Translations under genes and position numbers: made by a program | DNA from: Deltaproteobacteria bacterium | GTDB lineage: Bacteria; Myxococcota_A; Polyangia; Polyangiales; Houyiibacteriaceae | Direction: 5' to 3' | Assembly: GCA_019313915.1 (NCBI GenBank) | Contig: JAFDAJ010000017.1 | Coordinates: forward strand, 1 to 45,779 | Length of the DNA: 45,779 bases | Part shown: positions 25,867 through 35,900 of the stretch, one piece after another | Numbering within the stretch: position 1 is the first letter of the stretch | Layout of the letters: the number at the start of each line of letters is the position of its first letter | Notes under the pieces: model-generated | Told to the model about the DNA's origin: nothing | What the model saw: only the letters and a program-made list of their open reading frames with translations | The model's database searches: none

Positions 25867-27260
25867 GCCTCTTCCCTACGGATACCATAGCTCCGCATTT
25901 TCTTGTGAAGGTTGGTGCGCTCTACGCCAAGAATTGTGGCAGCGCGCGAGATGTTCCAACCCACCTCGTCGAGCGTCTGAAGAATGTAGTTCTTTTCGAC
26001 CCGGCTTCGATAAGCCCGCAAAGTCAGGCGTTCGCCACTCTCGTCGAAACTGGCGGGCAGGTCCGAGGGTGGGGACGACTCGCGTCGAACCTCGCTGAGG
26101 ACTCCCTCCTCCGGCAGATCGTCCATCGTGATCCGATCGCCGCTCAAGATCGCCATCCGCTCGACGACGTTGCGGAGCTCGCGAACGTTTCCCGGCCAAG
26201 GCCGCCCAGTCAAAGCCTTGAGCACATCATCGTCAATTGGTTTCTCGCGAAGCCCGTTTTCGAGCGAGAACTCGCGGAGGAACGCTCTCGCCAGCAGGAC
26301 AATGTCGGACTTCCGTTCACGAAGCGGGGGACTCACGATCGGAACGACGTTGAGACGGAAATAGAGGTCCTCTCGAAAACGCCCTTCTTTGACCTCGAGC
26401 TCCAGGGCTTTGTTCGTCGCCGCCAACACGCGCACATCCACCGCTATCGCTTTTTCGCCGCCGACCCGTGAGATCTCCCCACTCTGCAGGGCGCGCAACA
26501 CCTTCGCCTGCGCACTGGCGCTCATATCGCCGATCTCATCGAGGAACAGGGTGCCCCCATTGGCCAGCTCGAACATGCCTTTCTTGCGGCCTTGCGCGCC
26601 CGTGAATGCCCCGCGCTCGTAGCCAAAGAGCTCGCTTTCAATCAGTTCCGCAGGAATCGCCGCGCAGTTCACCTTCACGAAAGATCTGTCCGCGCGCGGG
26701 CTGAGTCGATGGATCGCGCGCGCTATCAGCTCTTTGCCAGTTCCGCTTTCTCCCGAGATGAGCACGCGTCCGGTCGTCGGCGCGACCTTCTCGAGCTGTG
26801 CGAAGAGCGAACGTATCGCGGGGCTCTCGCCGATCATCTCGTAGCGGTGCTCGACGTCAGCGCGAAGCTGCTCAACCTCGCGTTGCAGCTGCCATGTCTG
26901 CAGGGCGTTGCGGACCGTGACCAGGATGCGCTCCCTGTCGAGTGGCTTCTCGAAGAAATCTGTGGCGCCTAGCTGCACCGCTTTCACCGCCTCGGCAACC
27001 GACGCGTGGCCGGATACCATCAGCACGGGCAGCTTTCGCGTGTCTGGCTCGTTTCTAATCTTCTCGAGGGCTTCGATGCCACTCATCTTGGGTAGGCGAA
27101 CGTCCAGGATGAGGAGGTCCACCTCGTTGGTCTCGAGCGTTTCGAGACACTGCTCGGCCGACGACGCCTCGAGCGTGTTGAACCCGGACCCCTCGAGCAC
27201 CATCCGCAAGGTGCGCCGAATGTTCTTTTCATCGTCGACGACGAGAATTGTGGCAGCCAT
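25863..27260 (-). CDS. Sigma-54-dependent response regulator, NtrC family (b)
   Basis: This 465-residue activator has a receiver (ILVVDDEKNIRRTLRMVL, Asp53, Lys105), an AAA+ domain with GESGTGKE, the sigma-54 loop GAFTGA and GGTLFLDEIGD, and a Fis-type DNA-binding C-terminus (WNISRAATILGVERTNLHKK). The linker QLQREVEQLRADVEHRYEMI after the receiver looks like a dimer helix. It differs clearly from the regulator at 24136-25485 (for example LFGYERGAFTGAQGR against LFGHMRGAFTGAVQT), so it is a paralogue rather than a recent duplicate. The next gene (25522-25866) is coupled to it. It is divergent from the STAS-like gene. Confidence 0.94.
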   Translation of the reverse strand: MAATILVVDDEKNIRRTLRMVLEGSGFNTLEASSAEQCLETLETNEVDLLILDVRLPKMSGIEALEKIRNEPDTRKLPVLMVSGHASVAEAVKAVQLGATDFFEKPLDRERILVTVRNALQTWQLQREVEQLRADVEHRYEMIGESPAIRSLFAQLEKVAPTTGRVLISGESGTGKELIARAIHRLSPRADRSFVKVNCAAIPAELIESELFGYERGAFTGAQGRKKGMFELANGGTLFLDEIGDMSASAQAKVLRALQSGEISRVGGEKAIAVDVRVLAATNKALELEVKEGRFREDLYFRLNVVPIVSPPLRERKSDIVLLARAFLREFSLENGLREKPIDDDVLKALTGRPWPGNVRELRNVVERMAILSGDRITMDDLPEEGVLSEVRRESSPPSDLPASFDESGERLTLRAYRSRVEKNYILQTLDEVGWNISRAATILGVERTNLHKKMRSYGIRREEA

Positions 27261-27322
27261 GCAGCACTGCTTATATCACGGTGGATTATGGCCGACCCAA
27301 AGAGTGATAGAGTAGGCCGATC

Positions 27323-28138
27323 GTGAACCATGGGGAGTCCGCACGTGAGCGCCTTCAGGCTCTGCTCCAAGAGGCCAGGCTGCCAACAGGAGGGGTCGCG
27401 GTCGAAGAGATCGCAGCGGAGGCCGCACCGCTTCTGCCTCTGCTGAGCGAGCTGCCCGCAGAGCAACGCGCGAGCGGCGACTACGAGTCGTTCGGGTTCC
27501 GCGAGTGCTTTACCGTGCTCACACTCCTTGGTCGACGCCTCGCTTTGCTCGACCTCACGCCGACCACCGCATTGCAGGTCGTGCTGCTCGCGTTGCGCTC
27601 CGTCGGAGCCGCCTCGGAGTCTCCAACAGGGGGGTTTGCACAACGCGCCATCGCAGCGACGGTCGAAGGGTTCGTACTGGGGCGCGAGGAACGAGTTGCG
27701 CAAACGGCCGAAGCGCGCGCGGCCAAGCCTCTGAAACCTCTGCTCATCGATGATTCAGCGTTCGCGCTGATTGTCTCTGGCGTGCATGAGCCCGCTACGT
27801 TGAGCGAGTGCGTCGACGCGCTCGGCCGTGCGATGCTCAACGCCGACGTCGAGATCGCAGTCGTCGACCTCAGCCAGCTGGGCGAACCGAACGCAGAGCG
27901 AGCCGCGGCCGTGTTCACGGCGGACGAGGTCGCGAAAATGCTGGGTGGCGTGTGTTTCTTCACCGGTGTCGATTCGCGATGGACGGCCGCCGCGACCGAC
28001 GCGCGCATCCCCCTGGACGCGTTGCAGATCAGGCCCGATCTCGCGGAAGCGATCGCCGCGGCCCAAGAGCTGAGCGGGCGCGCACCCGAAGGCGGAAAGC
28101 TCAAGTGGCGCGCCCTACTCGAACGGCTTCGCCGATGA
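27323..28138 (+). CDS. Protein with a degenerate STAS-like C-terminal domain
   Basis: The 271-residue protein starts at GTG 27323 and has no leader or membrane segment. Residues 1-140 are mainly helical with no known motif. Residues about 150-260 follow the STAS pattern of RsbR/RsbS-type proteins: FALIVSGVHEPATLSECVDA, a strand EIAVVDLSQLG, the helix RAAAVFTADEVAKMLGG, then VCFFTGVDSRWTAAA and a final helix LAEAIAAAQEL. The usual phosphorylatable Ser/Thr after the VDLS strand is not clear. If correct, it would bind a partner-switch protein. It lies between an NtrC-type regulator and an ECF/anti-sigma pair. The assignment is by pattern only. Confidence 0.6.
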   Translation: MNHGESARERLQALLQEARLPTGGVAVEEIAAEAAPLLPLLSELPAEQRASGDYESFGFRECFTVLTLLGRRLALLDLTPTTALQVVLLALRSVGAASESPTGGFAQRAIAATVEGFVLGREERVAQTAEARAAKPLKPLLIDDSAFALIVSGVHEPATLSECVDALGRAMLNADVEIAVVDLSQLGEPNAERAAAVFTADEVAKMLGGVCFFTGVDSRWTAAATDARIPLDALQIRPDLAEAIAAAQELSGRAPEGGKLKWRALLERLRR

Positions 28139-28149
28139 ACGGCCGCGCG

Positions 28150-28407
28150 CTACTCGGGCGTTAGCTCACGAAGCGCAGCTTCGGCCTGCGCTTTGGTCTT
28201 TCGATGCGCGGCCGCACGCTTCAACCATTTCCGAGCCTCGGCCACGTTGTCGAGCATCTGGTAACACTTGCCGATCGCGAGCTCTTCTTCGGGTTGGGGC
28301 GCATAGTCCTTGTCCTTCCGCGTGCGGCGTTCGATATCATCGACCTTGCGTCGACAGTCCGCGGTGGTGCCGCCGTCGTCGTCTTGCTGCTGCTTTTGCG
28401 CCGCCAA
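28150..28407 (-). pseudogene. Out-of-frame C-terminal domain of the anti-sigma factor (TPR-like helices)
   Basis: In this frame the DNA encodes ADCRRKVDDIERRTRKDK..., EEELAIGKCYQMLDNVAEAR and KWLKRAAAHRKTKAQAEAAL, a helical hairpin like a TPR unit. The frame is open upstream to about 28520 (reading TDRSSSKEGLFEAGPRTR), where the frame of the 28979 start still makes sense. No good start site precedes it (only a TTG). I take it as the true C-terminus of the preceding anti-sigma gene, separated by a frameshift, and not as an independent gene. A ribosomal frameshift is less likely; no slippery heptamer was recognised. Confidence 0.6.
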
Positions 28408-28979
28408 TGGCTCTGATGCAGCACCGTACGACCGTGTGCGGGGACCGGCTTCGAAGAGGCCCTCTTTGCTCGAGCTTCTGTCCGTGGCGCGCGTCCCAAG
28501 TGCGCGGTCCGCTCGGACGCAACCTCCCCGAGCTCCGCAAGAGCAGCACTATCGTCGAGGGCCTCCGCCGCCACGTCATCGAGCTCCTGCTCCGCCACGA
28601 CCGGCGCTGCCGCGCTCTTGAGGTCCGCAGACCCAACGTCGCCTTCGAGCTGCACCTCACGCGGGATCGACCACACACCCACCCCGACCGCAAGCAAGGC
28701 GATCGCCGCCATCGCCCAGGGCGGCGGTTGCAGCCGCCGCTTTCGCAAAGGAACGACCCGAGGCAAACGCTCGCTCGCAGCGCGAACAACGGCGGCATCG
28801 GCCGCCGCAGACGGTTCCTCGATCGGGAGCTGCCCCGCCACCGCTAGCGCCGCTTTCATCTCGTCGAACGCCGCGCGACAATCGGGACACCGCGCGAGGA
28901 TCGCACGCACGCCGCCGGGATCGACCGCTTCGCGTTCGATCAACTCGAAGAGCTGCTCTTTGCACTCGTCACAGTTCAT
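28221..28979 (-). CDS. Anti-sigma factor with zinc-finger (zf-HC2-like) domain, apparently frameshifted
   Basis: The start MNCDECKEQLFELI has the Cys pairs C3/C6 and C31/C34 of zinc-binding anti-sigma domains. A membrane span (about residues 86-103, AMAAIALLAVGVGVWSI) follows and then an Ala/Glu-rich periplasmic stretch. It overlaps the ECF sigma gene by 11 bases, the usual pairing, and should hold that factor inactive at the membrane. After about residue 155 the frame becomes Arg/Ser/Thr-rich and non-protein-like, while the neighbouring frame (feature 28150-28407 and its upstream extension) reads as a good helical domain. A one- or two-base indel near 28500 is the simplest reading; sequencing error is possible. 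Confidence 0.75.
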   Translation of the reverse strand: MNCDECKEQLFELIEREAVDPGGVRAILARCPDCRAAFDEMKAALAVAGQLPIEEPSAAADAAVVRAASERLPRVVPLRKRRLQPPPWAMAAIALLAVGVGVWSIPREVQLEGDVGSADLKSAAAPVVAEQELDDVAAEALDDSAALAELGEVASERTAHLGRAPRTEARAKRASSKPVPAHGRTVLHQSHWRRKSSSKTTTAAPPRTVDARSMISNAARGRTRTMRPNPKKSSRSASVTRCSTTWPRLGNG

Positions 28980-29556
28980 GCGGCTCTTCCAAATCGCTCA
29001 AAGTGTGCTGCAAGCGCTCGAGAGCGTAGCGCATCCGGCTCTTCACGGTGTTTGCAGAAACGCCAACCACCTCGGCGATCTCCTTGAACGCCAGGCCCTG
29101 AAGCTGACGCAACAGAAACACCTCCCGCTGTTCGTCCGGCAAGCCCTCCACAGCGCGGGCGATCCGCTCCCCCACGAGCCGGCCGGCCGCGAGCTGCTCG
29201 GTTGATGGACCAAAGCTCGACACCCGCTCGCCGAGCGGCTGCCCGGAGCTCGGTTGAGGGGCGTCCAGGGAGGCGTGCCCGCGAAACTTCATCTTTCGCT
29301 GATGGTCGATGCATAGGTTCCGCGCGATCGTGTACAGCCATGTCGAGAACTTGGCGTCTCCGCGGAACTCGTCGCAGCGCTCGACGACCTTCATCCAGAC
29401 GTCTTGATACAGCTCCTCGGCTCGCCCGCGGTCCCGAGCCGAGCGCAACAGGAAGTTGAAGATCGGCCCGCGGTATCGTCCGAGCAACATCTCGAACGCT
29501 GCCAAGTCGCCTTCGCGATACGCCGCAAGCAGCGCTTCGTCCCCGGGATCGCTCAC
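28969..29556 (-). CDS. ECF-type RNA polymerase sigma factor
   Basis: The 195-residue protein has only regions 2 and 4. Region 2: YRGPIFNFLLRSARDRGRAE, ELYQDVWMKVVERCDEF and FSTWLYTIARNLCIDHQRK. Region 4: GLPDEQREVFLLRQLQGLAF, KEIAEVVGVSANTVKSRMRY. It should direct transcription of a stress or envelope regulon and be held by the membrane anti-sigma factor encoded next (11-base overlap). Start is GTG 29556 behind GAGGG. The gene is divergent from the six-gene trans-envelope operon at 29807, which makes that operon a candidate target, though its promoter looks like a standard sigma-70 site. Confidence 0.93.
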   Translation of the reverse strand: MSDPGDEALLAAYREGDLAAFEMLLGRYRGPIFNFLLRSARDRGRAEELYQDVWMKVVERCDEFRGDAKFSTWLYTIARNLCIDHQRKMKFRGHASLDAPQPSSGQPLGERVSSFGPSTEQLAAGRLVGERIARAVEGLPDEQREVFLLRQLQGLAFKEIAEVVGVSANTVKSRMRYALERLQHTLSDLEEPHEL

Positions 29557-29716
29557 GAAGCGCCCTCGTATTCACCGTGCTCGTATTGCGTCGGATGGCC
29601 ACACATCGATCGACGTCTGGGACTGCCGGAAGATCTACTCGATCGCCCCCCTGCAAGTGAAGGACAATTCAGCGCTTCTGCGTAATCCCGACCCTGGGAA
29701 ATGAGCGGGGCCTTCA

Positions 29717-29746
29717 TTGACCCACCTGCTAGCGCTGCGGTATAAG
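29717..29746 (+). promoter_or_regulatory. Sigma-70 promoter of the trans-envelope operon
   Basis: TTGACC (29717-29722) and TATAAG (29741-29746) are 18 bases apart, which predicts a start near 29753 and a leader of about 54 bases. The ribosome site AGAGGGGA lies just before ATG 29807. The 250-base gap 29557-29806 holds nothing else that I can identify. Confidence 0.6.
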
Positions 29747-29806
29747 CCCGGTGACTGTCGGGGGGCAATTTCGCTTCACATGGTGGTCACTTAGAGGGGA
29801 ATTGCG

Positions 29807-30517
29807 ATGCGCAGGACACTTGCGCTCTCCGTTGTGTTGCTATGTATCGGGGCCGGGACCACGATCGCGGCGGCCCAGGCCGGGGGTGCGTCGCAGCCGG
29901 ACACACCAAGCAAGCCTTCGGCGGCGGCCAAAACAGCCGCACCCGCAGCGCCAATCAAACCGATCGACGCCGGCACGTATGCGGTGCGGCTCCGCGATCT
30001 CGAACAGCGGATCAACGAGCTGAAGGAGCAGATCTTTCGCTCCAAGGCGCGACTGTCGTTGCTGGCAGAAACGGTCCTCGAAGGGGTCGTGGGCGGCGGC
30101 CAAGCAGTCATCGTTCACGAGAACCGGATGTCGCAATCCTACAAGTTGGTGAGGGTGGTCTACGCGCTCGACGGCGCTCCCATTTTCACCAAAGCCGACG
30201 AGGAAGGCTCGCTCGGCGACCAGCAGGAGTTCGAGGTCTACAACGGAAGCATCGTTCCGGGTGAGCACACGCTCACCGTCAACCTCGAGTACCGGGGACA
30301 TGGCTACGGCGTCTTCGCGTACCTGAAGGGCTATCGCTTCAAGGTGCGCTCCACGTACACCTTCGCGGTGCCAGAAGGCCGCATCTCGACAGTCCACGTG
30401 GTGGGCTACGAAAAGGGAGGCCCGACCACACCGCTCGAAGAGCGGCCGGCGGTCCGATACATCGAGCGCGTCGAACGCCAAGTTCGACCTGATGCAAGCG
30501 GTGAGGGCGATCGGTAA
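29807..30517 (+). CDS. Exported coiled-coil protein, first gene of the trans-envelope operon
   Basis: The 236-residue protein has a signal peptide (MRRTLALSVVLLCIGAGTT, cut after AAAQA or nearby). A Pro/Ala/Lys-rich spacer follows, then a coiled coil (residues about 66-95, RLRDLEQRINELKEQIF), then a beta-rich domain of about 120 residues with LVRVVYALDGAPIF, VYNGSIVPGEHTLTVNLEYR and FKVRSTYTFAV. The domain looks like an immunoglobulin-type sandwich, which is my inference. It probably acts in the periplasm. It is first in a unit of six overlapping genes: its TAA shares a base with the next ATG (TAATG at 30515-30519). I know of no named family; a GltC/NfsC-like role is one possibility. Confidence 0.75.
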   Translation: MRRTLALSVVLLCIGAGTTIAAAQAGGASQPDTPSKPSAAAKTAAPAAPIKPIDAGTYAVRLRDLEQRINELKEQIFRSKARLSLLAETVLEGVVGGGQAVIVHENRMSQSYKLVRVVYALDGAPIFTKADEEGSLGDQQEFEVYNGSIVPGEHTLTVNLEYRGHGYGVFAYLKGYRFKVRSTYTFAVPEGRISTVHVVGYEKGGPTTPLEERPAVRYIERVERQVRPDASGEGDR

Positions 30518-32910
30518 TGCGACCTCGTGGGGCGACAACGTCGCCGCCCACACCGACACCTGGCAGGGGGCGAGCGCGAGAGGTTTGGCTGAGATTCACC
30601 CTGATCTTCAGCCTCGTTGCGTCCGTTGCCCCTGATGTTGCCGCGCAAGACTTGACCGCGGCAAATCGCGAGGTGGCCGACCTCGAGTCGGACACCCAAC
30701 GACTAATGGCCCGTCCGGTGCGCCCGCACGACCGCAAAAGCGACACGTTCGTCGAAGAGCGTCTCACCGACGGCGAGCTCTACCTCCGCCTCGAGGACTA
30801 CCTGCGCGCTGCCATTCTCCTGATGGATATCGTCGATCACTATCCGACCCATCGCGCATATCCCGAGGCGCTATTCCTTCTCGGGGAGTCTCTATTCTTC
30901 GCGGGCGACTACCTCGGCGCGCGAAAGCGCTATGCGGAGGTGATCGACCGCAGTCGCGATCCGGCCTTCTCGTCATACCTCCAACCTGCGCTCAGTCGCC
31001 TGATCGAGATTGCCATTCACACGCGCGACTTCCGCGAGGTCGACGGATATTTCGCACGACTGGAGGCCCTTCCATCGGCCGCGCTCTCGGTGACAACCGC
31101 GTATTTCCGCGCGAAGTATTTGTACAACCGCGCCATCCCAATCGATGACGTCCTCAACGCTCCGCCCAACGCCGAGATTCGGGGCGTCGACCAGGGGCGA
31201 CTCGAACAGGCGCGCAAGGGGTTCGTCGCGATCCCCGGCGGATCCGAGTTCTCCCTTCGTTCGAAGTATTTCGTGGGCACCATTCACACGCTGCGCGGCG
31301 AATACCTCGACGCCATCGCGGCATTCCACGGAGTCCTCGGCCACGCGCCAACCAATGAGCAAGAAATTCAGGTCGTCGAGCTGACGTATCTGGCGCTCGG
31401 GCGCCTCTACTACGAAACCAACCAGCCTGAGCAGGCGATCGAAGCGTATCGGGCGGTCCGGCAGACTTCGTCCCACTTCGACGAAGCGCTGTACGAGCTC
31501 GCATGGACTTACATCAGAATGGGCGACGCCATCCAAGCCGAACGCGCGCTAGAGGTTCTCTCGGTGGCCGCACCCGACAGCCCGCTCAACGCCGACGGCA
31601 AGGTGCTACGGGGCGACCTGCTGGCCCGCACAGGACGCTACCAGGAAGCCGGGGTGGTGTTCGACGAGGTGCGCTCAACCTTCGGGCCCATCCGCGACGA
31701 GCTCGCACGCAAGCGTCGTGAGCACCCGGACCTTCATGCCTATTTCCGGGGGGTTGTGAGGGAAAACCTAGATCATTTCGACATAGATGACTTCCTGCCG
31801 GAGTCGGCTCGGCGATGGATCGACCTCGAAGGCGACTACGAGCGGGCGCTCGAGGTGCTCGCGGACCTGAGCGAAGCCAAGCAGCTGGTGCGTGAAACCG
31901 ACGAGCTCGCGCAGCGGATCACGGCCGCGCTGAGCGCGCCAAACCGAATCAGCGTCTTCTCCGACCTACGTCGACAGCGCGAACGGACTACGGGGCTCCG
32001 AAACCGCGCAGCGCGGGCGCGAGGAACGCTCATCAACAGCGAGTCCCAGGTCCGAGGCAACCGCCAGGGCGAGGTCGCGCGGGTTCGATCGCGACGTCAG
32101 GAGCTCCAGGCCGAATTGATGAAGATGCCGATCGACACGGAAGACTTCATCGACCGCGACCTCGACAAGCTCAAAGAGTACAGGGCGGCCGAGCGCGACC
32201 TGCAGGGGTTACGCGTCGAGATCCTCGGGCTCGAAGCCCGCATCGTCGCCTCGAGGTCCGGGTTGGCCTCCGTCGATCCGGAAAAGGTCGACCTCAAAGC
32301 GCTGCGTGCGCAGCTGGCCCAACACGAAACTGACATCAGGGAACACGAAGAGCAACTGACCTGGATTCGGCGCCGCCTCGAAGTAGGCCGGCTCCACGTT
32401 GGCGTCGGCGACAAGCGATACCAGGCAGACGATGCAAAACGCACCAAGTTCATCAACCTGGTCGACCGCGAGCGCGAGCTCGCAGGGTCAGGCGGCCCCG
32501 GGTACAACGCCGCGTTCTCGCGCGTCACGGCCGTAGAGCGCCAACTCAATCAACGCGACGCGGAAGTCGCGGCGGTGGTCAAGAGGCGGGTCTCGGAGAT
32601 GCTAGTGGTCGTCGATGAGGAAACCGCGAACCTCGCGCGCTATCGAGTAGCGATCGGGGCCCTCGAAGGGGAGACCGAAGAGGTCGTCGGAGCCATCACG
32701 TACCTCAACTTCAATCGCGTCCACGATCGCTTCTACGACTTGGTCCTCAGGGCAGACGTCGGCAAGATCGACGTCTCGTGGGCGAAGCGCGAGGATCACC
32801 GACTTCGCATCGACGCATTGACCCGTGAGCGTGCGCGCGAGCTTCAGGCCCTCGACGATGAGTTCCGCGACGTGATGGACCAGAACCAAACCAACGAGGG
32901 CGAGCCATGA
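30517..32910 (+). CDS. Exported TPR plus coiled-coil protein
   Basis: The 797-residue protein has a hydrophobic leader at residues 24-43 (WLRFTLIFSLVASVAPDVAA), so it is exported. Residues about 80-420 hold TPR-type units (LYLRLEDYLRAAILLMDIVD, FLLGESLFFAGDYLGARKRY, LGRLYYETNQPEQAIEAYRA, YELAWTYIRMGDAIQAERAL). Residues about 440-790 are a long charged coiled coil (RRQELQAELMKM..., LRAQLAQHETDIREHEEQL), ending ERARELQALDDEFRDVMDQ. It is likely a large periplasmic scaffold. The gene overlaps its neighbours by one base upstream and four downstream. The position and mix of TPR and coiled coil recall Glt/Nfs periplasmic components, without a one-to-one match I can assert. Confidence 0.82.
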   Translation: MRPRGATTSPPTPTPGRGRAREVWLRFTLIFSLVASVAPDVAAQDLTAANREVADLESDTQRLMARPVRPHDRKSDTFVEERLTDGELYLRLEDYLRAAILLMDIVDHYPTHRAYPEALFLLGESLFFAGDYLGARKRYAEVIDRSRDPAFSSYLQPALSRLIEIAIHTRDFREVDGYFARLEALPSAALSVTTAYFRAKYLYNRAIPIDDVLNAPPNAEIRGVDQGRLEQARKGFVAIPGGSEFSLRSKYFVGTIHTLRGEYLDAIAAFHGVLGHAPTNEQEIQVVELTYLALGRLYYETNQPEQAIEAYRAVRQTSSHFDEALYELAWTYIRMGDAIQAERALEVLSVAAPDSPLNADGKVLRGDLLARTGRYQEAGVVFDEVRSTFGPIRDELARKRREHPDLHAYFRGVVRENLDHFDIDDFLPESARRWIDLEGDYERALEVLADLSEAKQLVRETDELAQRITAALSAPNRISVFSDLRRQRERTTGLRNRAARARGTLINSESQVRGNRQGEVARVRSRRQELQAELMKMPIDTEDFIDRDLDKLKEYRAAERDLQGLRVEILGLEARIVASRSGLASVDPEKVDLKALRAQLAQHETDIREHEEQLTWIRRRLEVGRLHVGVGDKRYQADDAKRTKFINLVDRERELAGSGGPGYNAAFSRVTAVERQLNQRDAEVAAVVKRRVSEMLVVVDEETANLARYRVAIGALEGETEEVVGAITYLNFNRVHDRFYDLVLRADVGKIDVSWAKREDHRLRIDALTRERARELQALDDEFRDVMDQNQTNEGEP

Positions 32911-35900
32911 CCACGCGCCGCCCGGTCGTCCTGCTGGTGTGCTCTACACTGTGGTTCGCAGGATGGGTGCCGTCGGCCCCCGTCACCGCACAGGAGGCGG
33001 AGGCGGCGCCGTGGGAAGGCGCCGCCGACGTCACGTTGCCTCCGTTCCTGCGGGATACGGGCAAGCGCATCGTCGACGAACGGCCGCCTCCGACCGAACA
33101 GCAGCTCGAGGCGCTGCGCCAACTCGAAGAAGAGGTCGATCGTTTCATCGAGACGGGCGAGGCCTTCCGCTCGACCGTCACTTCGCTGGTGCGGCGTGAG
33201 TACCTTCAACAGCGCCGCCAACGCGACCGTTGGTACGGCGAGCGGCTCGAAACCGAAGAGCGAGCGTTCAACGAGGCCCGCGAAAGTTCGATTCGAGTAT
33301 TTGAGGACTTCATCCGCCGTTATCCGAACCACGTTAAGTACACGCCAGACGCGATGTTTCGCTTGGGCGAGCTCTATTTCGAACGAAGCGCCGTCGCCTT
33401 TCAAACGCTCTACGACGATGCGCAGGCCGCACGCGAGGCGGGCGACCTAACCGCAGAGGACAACCTGCCGACGTCGCCGGACTTCACGGCGACGGTCGAT
33501 CTCTACAAAACGTTGGCACGCCGTTTCCCGGGCTACGAACGCTCCGACGGCGTCTACTATTTGATCGGGTACACCCTGAACGAGATGGGCCGCCCAGAGG
33601 AAGCCGTGGCGGCGTGGCTCGCGCTCGTTTGCTCCAACAAGTACGACTACAACCCCGATTGGCGCCCGCCGCCTCCCGACGCCTCGCTCGCAGCACAGGC
33701 CAACTACCCAGCATTGAGGCTGGACGGCCGGCCGCTCGGCGCTTCGACGGGTGGCCCGTTCGTCGACCCGTATGCGAGCTGCCAGGCGATTACACCGCAG
33801 GCGCGTTTCGTCAGCGAGACGTGGTTCCGGGTCGGTGAGTACCACTTCGATGACTTCGGTGGTCAGAACGCGCTCGACCTCTCGATCGCGGCGTACGGCC
33901 ACATTCTCAGGAACCCTCAAGACCGGAACTACAACCTCGCGCTCTACAAGGTCGCCTGGGCCTATTACCGCGCGAGCCGTTACCCCGAGGCCATTCGGCA
34001 CTTCGGCAAACTGGTGCAGTGGTCGGACGACGCGCGGAGTGAGACCGGAAAGGCCGGCTCCGAGCTTCGACCCGAGGCAATCGAATACCTCGGCATCGCG
34101 TTCGCGTACGACGACTGGAACGAGAATCAGGTCTCCGATCCGATCGAGGGAAAGCCGACCGGCATCGAACGCATCCAGGACGCTTCGCTCATCCCGCAAC
34201 AAAGGCCGTGGACGCCCGAGGTCTACTTCCAACTCGGACAGATCTACTTCGAAGAGGCCAAGTACCAAGAGGCCATCGCGGCCTGGCGACTCGCCATTGG
34301 GAAATGGCCAGATCACCACCGCACCCCGGAGATTCTCAACGACATCGCCGTCGCACACCAGATGCACAACGAGTTCGAGAACGCCATCGTCGCGCGGTCA
34401 GAGCTCACTCAATACGTGCAGGGAAGCGCCTGGTGGAACGCGAACATGGACCGGCCGGCGGAGCAGCGAAACGCGGAGCAATTGGCCGAGAACGCTCTCA
34501 TCGTCACCGCGATTCACCATCACCAACGGGCTCAACGCCTCCGTCAGCAGTGCGTGCAGGAGCGCAACGTCCGCCTGTGTCGCGACTCCAGAATCGAGTA
34601 CGGGCTGGCCGCCACGGCATACCGCGGGTATCTGGAGCGCTACCCGAACAACCCGCAGGGCTACGAGCTGCACTACAACCTCGCCGACGCCCTGTACTGG
34701 TCCAAGAGCTACGAGCAGGCCGCGACGGAATACGCCGAAGTCCGGGACTCGAACGTGGATGACAGCTACCTCGCCGAGTCTGCGCGCCGGGTCGTGGAAT
34801 CGTTGAGGCGCATCGCCGATCGCGACGTCGAAGAAGGGCGTTTGCTCATCCGCGATGAGCCCCCACTTCCAGCTGGCGCGCCCCCCTCGGTCCAGCCCGT
34901 TGCGATGCCGGAGACCGTGCAACGGCTCGCGCGCGCCAGGGAGATTTACCTCACGCGGGTGAGCCCCAGTCGAGATACCGAAGGCGTGCGCGCGGCCTAT
35001 GACTACAACAACGCGTTGCTGCTCTACTGGTACGGCTACTGGCCGCAGGCGGACGCCCGGTTCACCCGCATCTACGAGGAACGGTGCTCGGGCCCAGAGG
35101 CCGACGCGACCGGCCAGATTGCCTGGGAGAATCTCCGCGCCATGGCCATGGCCACCGATGATTCCCAGGAAATTCGACGCCTTGCAACCGACATCCAGGA
35201 GCGAGGTTGTACGTTCTCGACGCGGGCCGACAAGATCGATTGCGCGAGGCCGGCCAATCGAGACAAGCCGATCTGCCGGGCGGGCGCAGACCTCAACGCG
35301 CTCGTCTACCAAGACGCACTCGACGTCTACAAGCACGCGGGCCAAGCCACCGGCACGCAGCAGCGGCTCCTCTACGAGCAGTCAGCGACGATGCTGCTGG
35401 CCGCGGTCAACAGCAACCCCGGTGATAGGCAGGCTCCGGTCGCACTCGAGTACGCCGCGCTCGCGCTCGAAGCGACCAATCGCTTCGAGTCCGCGGGCCA
35501 ACTGTACCAGCGCATCATCGACGAGGTGGGTCCGCGAAGAGCCGAAGATGCGGAGGAGCAGCGGAGCCTAGACGCGATCTTGGCCAACGCTCACTTCAAG
35601 CTCGCGTACACCGCAAGCCGCAACTTCGACTTCGACCGCGCCGTCGAGAACTACCGCGTTCTTGCGGACTCGCCGCGCTTCGCAAAATCCGCCGACCCTC
35701 AGATTCAAAGCAAACGTGCTGATGGCCTCGTGAACTCGGCGATTCTGCTCGAGCAGCTCCAGCGATACGCCGAAGCGACGCAATACTATGGTCGGGTCTA
35801 CAGCACCGTCGGCGACGTCGAGACCCGACGAAACGCACTCTACCGAATCGCCGAGATGGCCTACAGGCAGCAGCGGTACTCGCAGGCGATAGGCGGCATG

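Noticed and set aside
33447-34367. A 306-codon minus-strand frame inside the large TPR gene
   Set aside because: It is antisense to a continuous TPR pattern, with Arg/Val-rich shadow composition.
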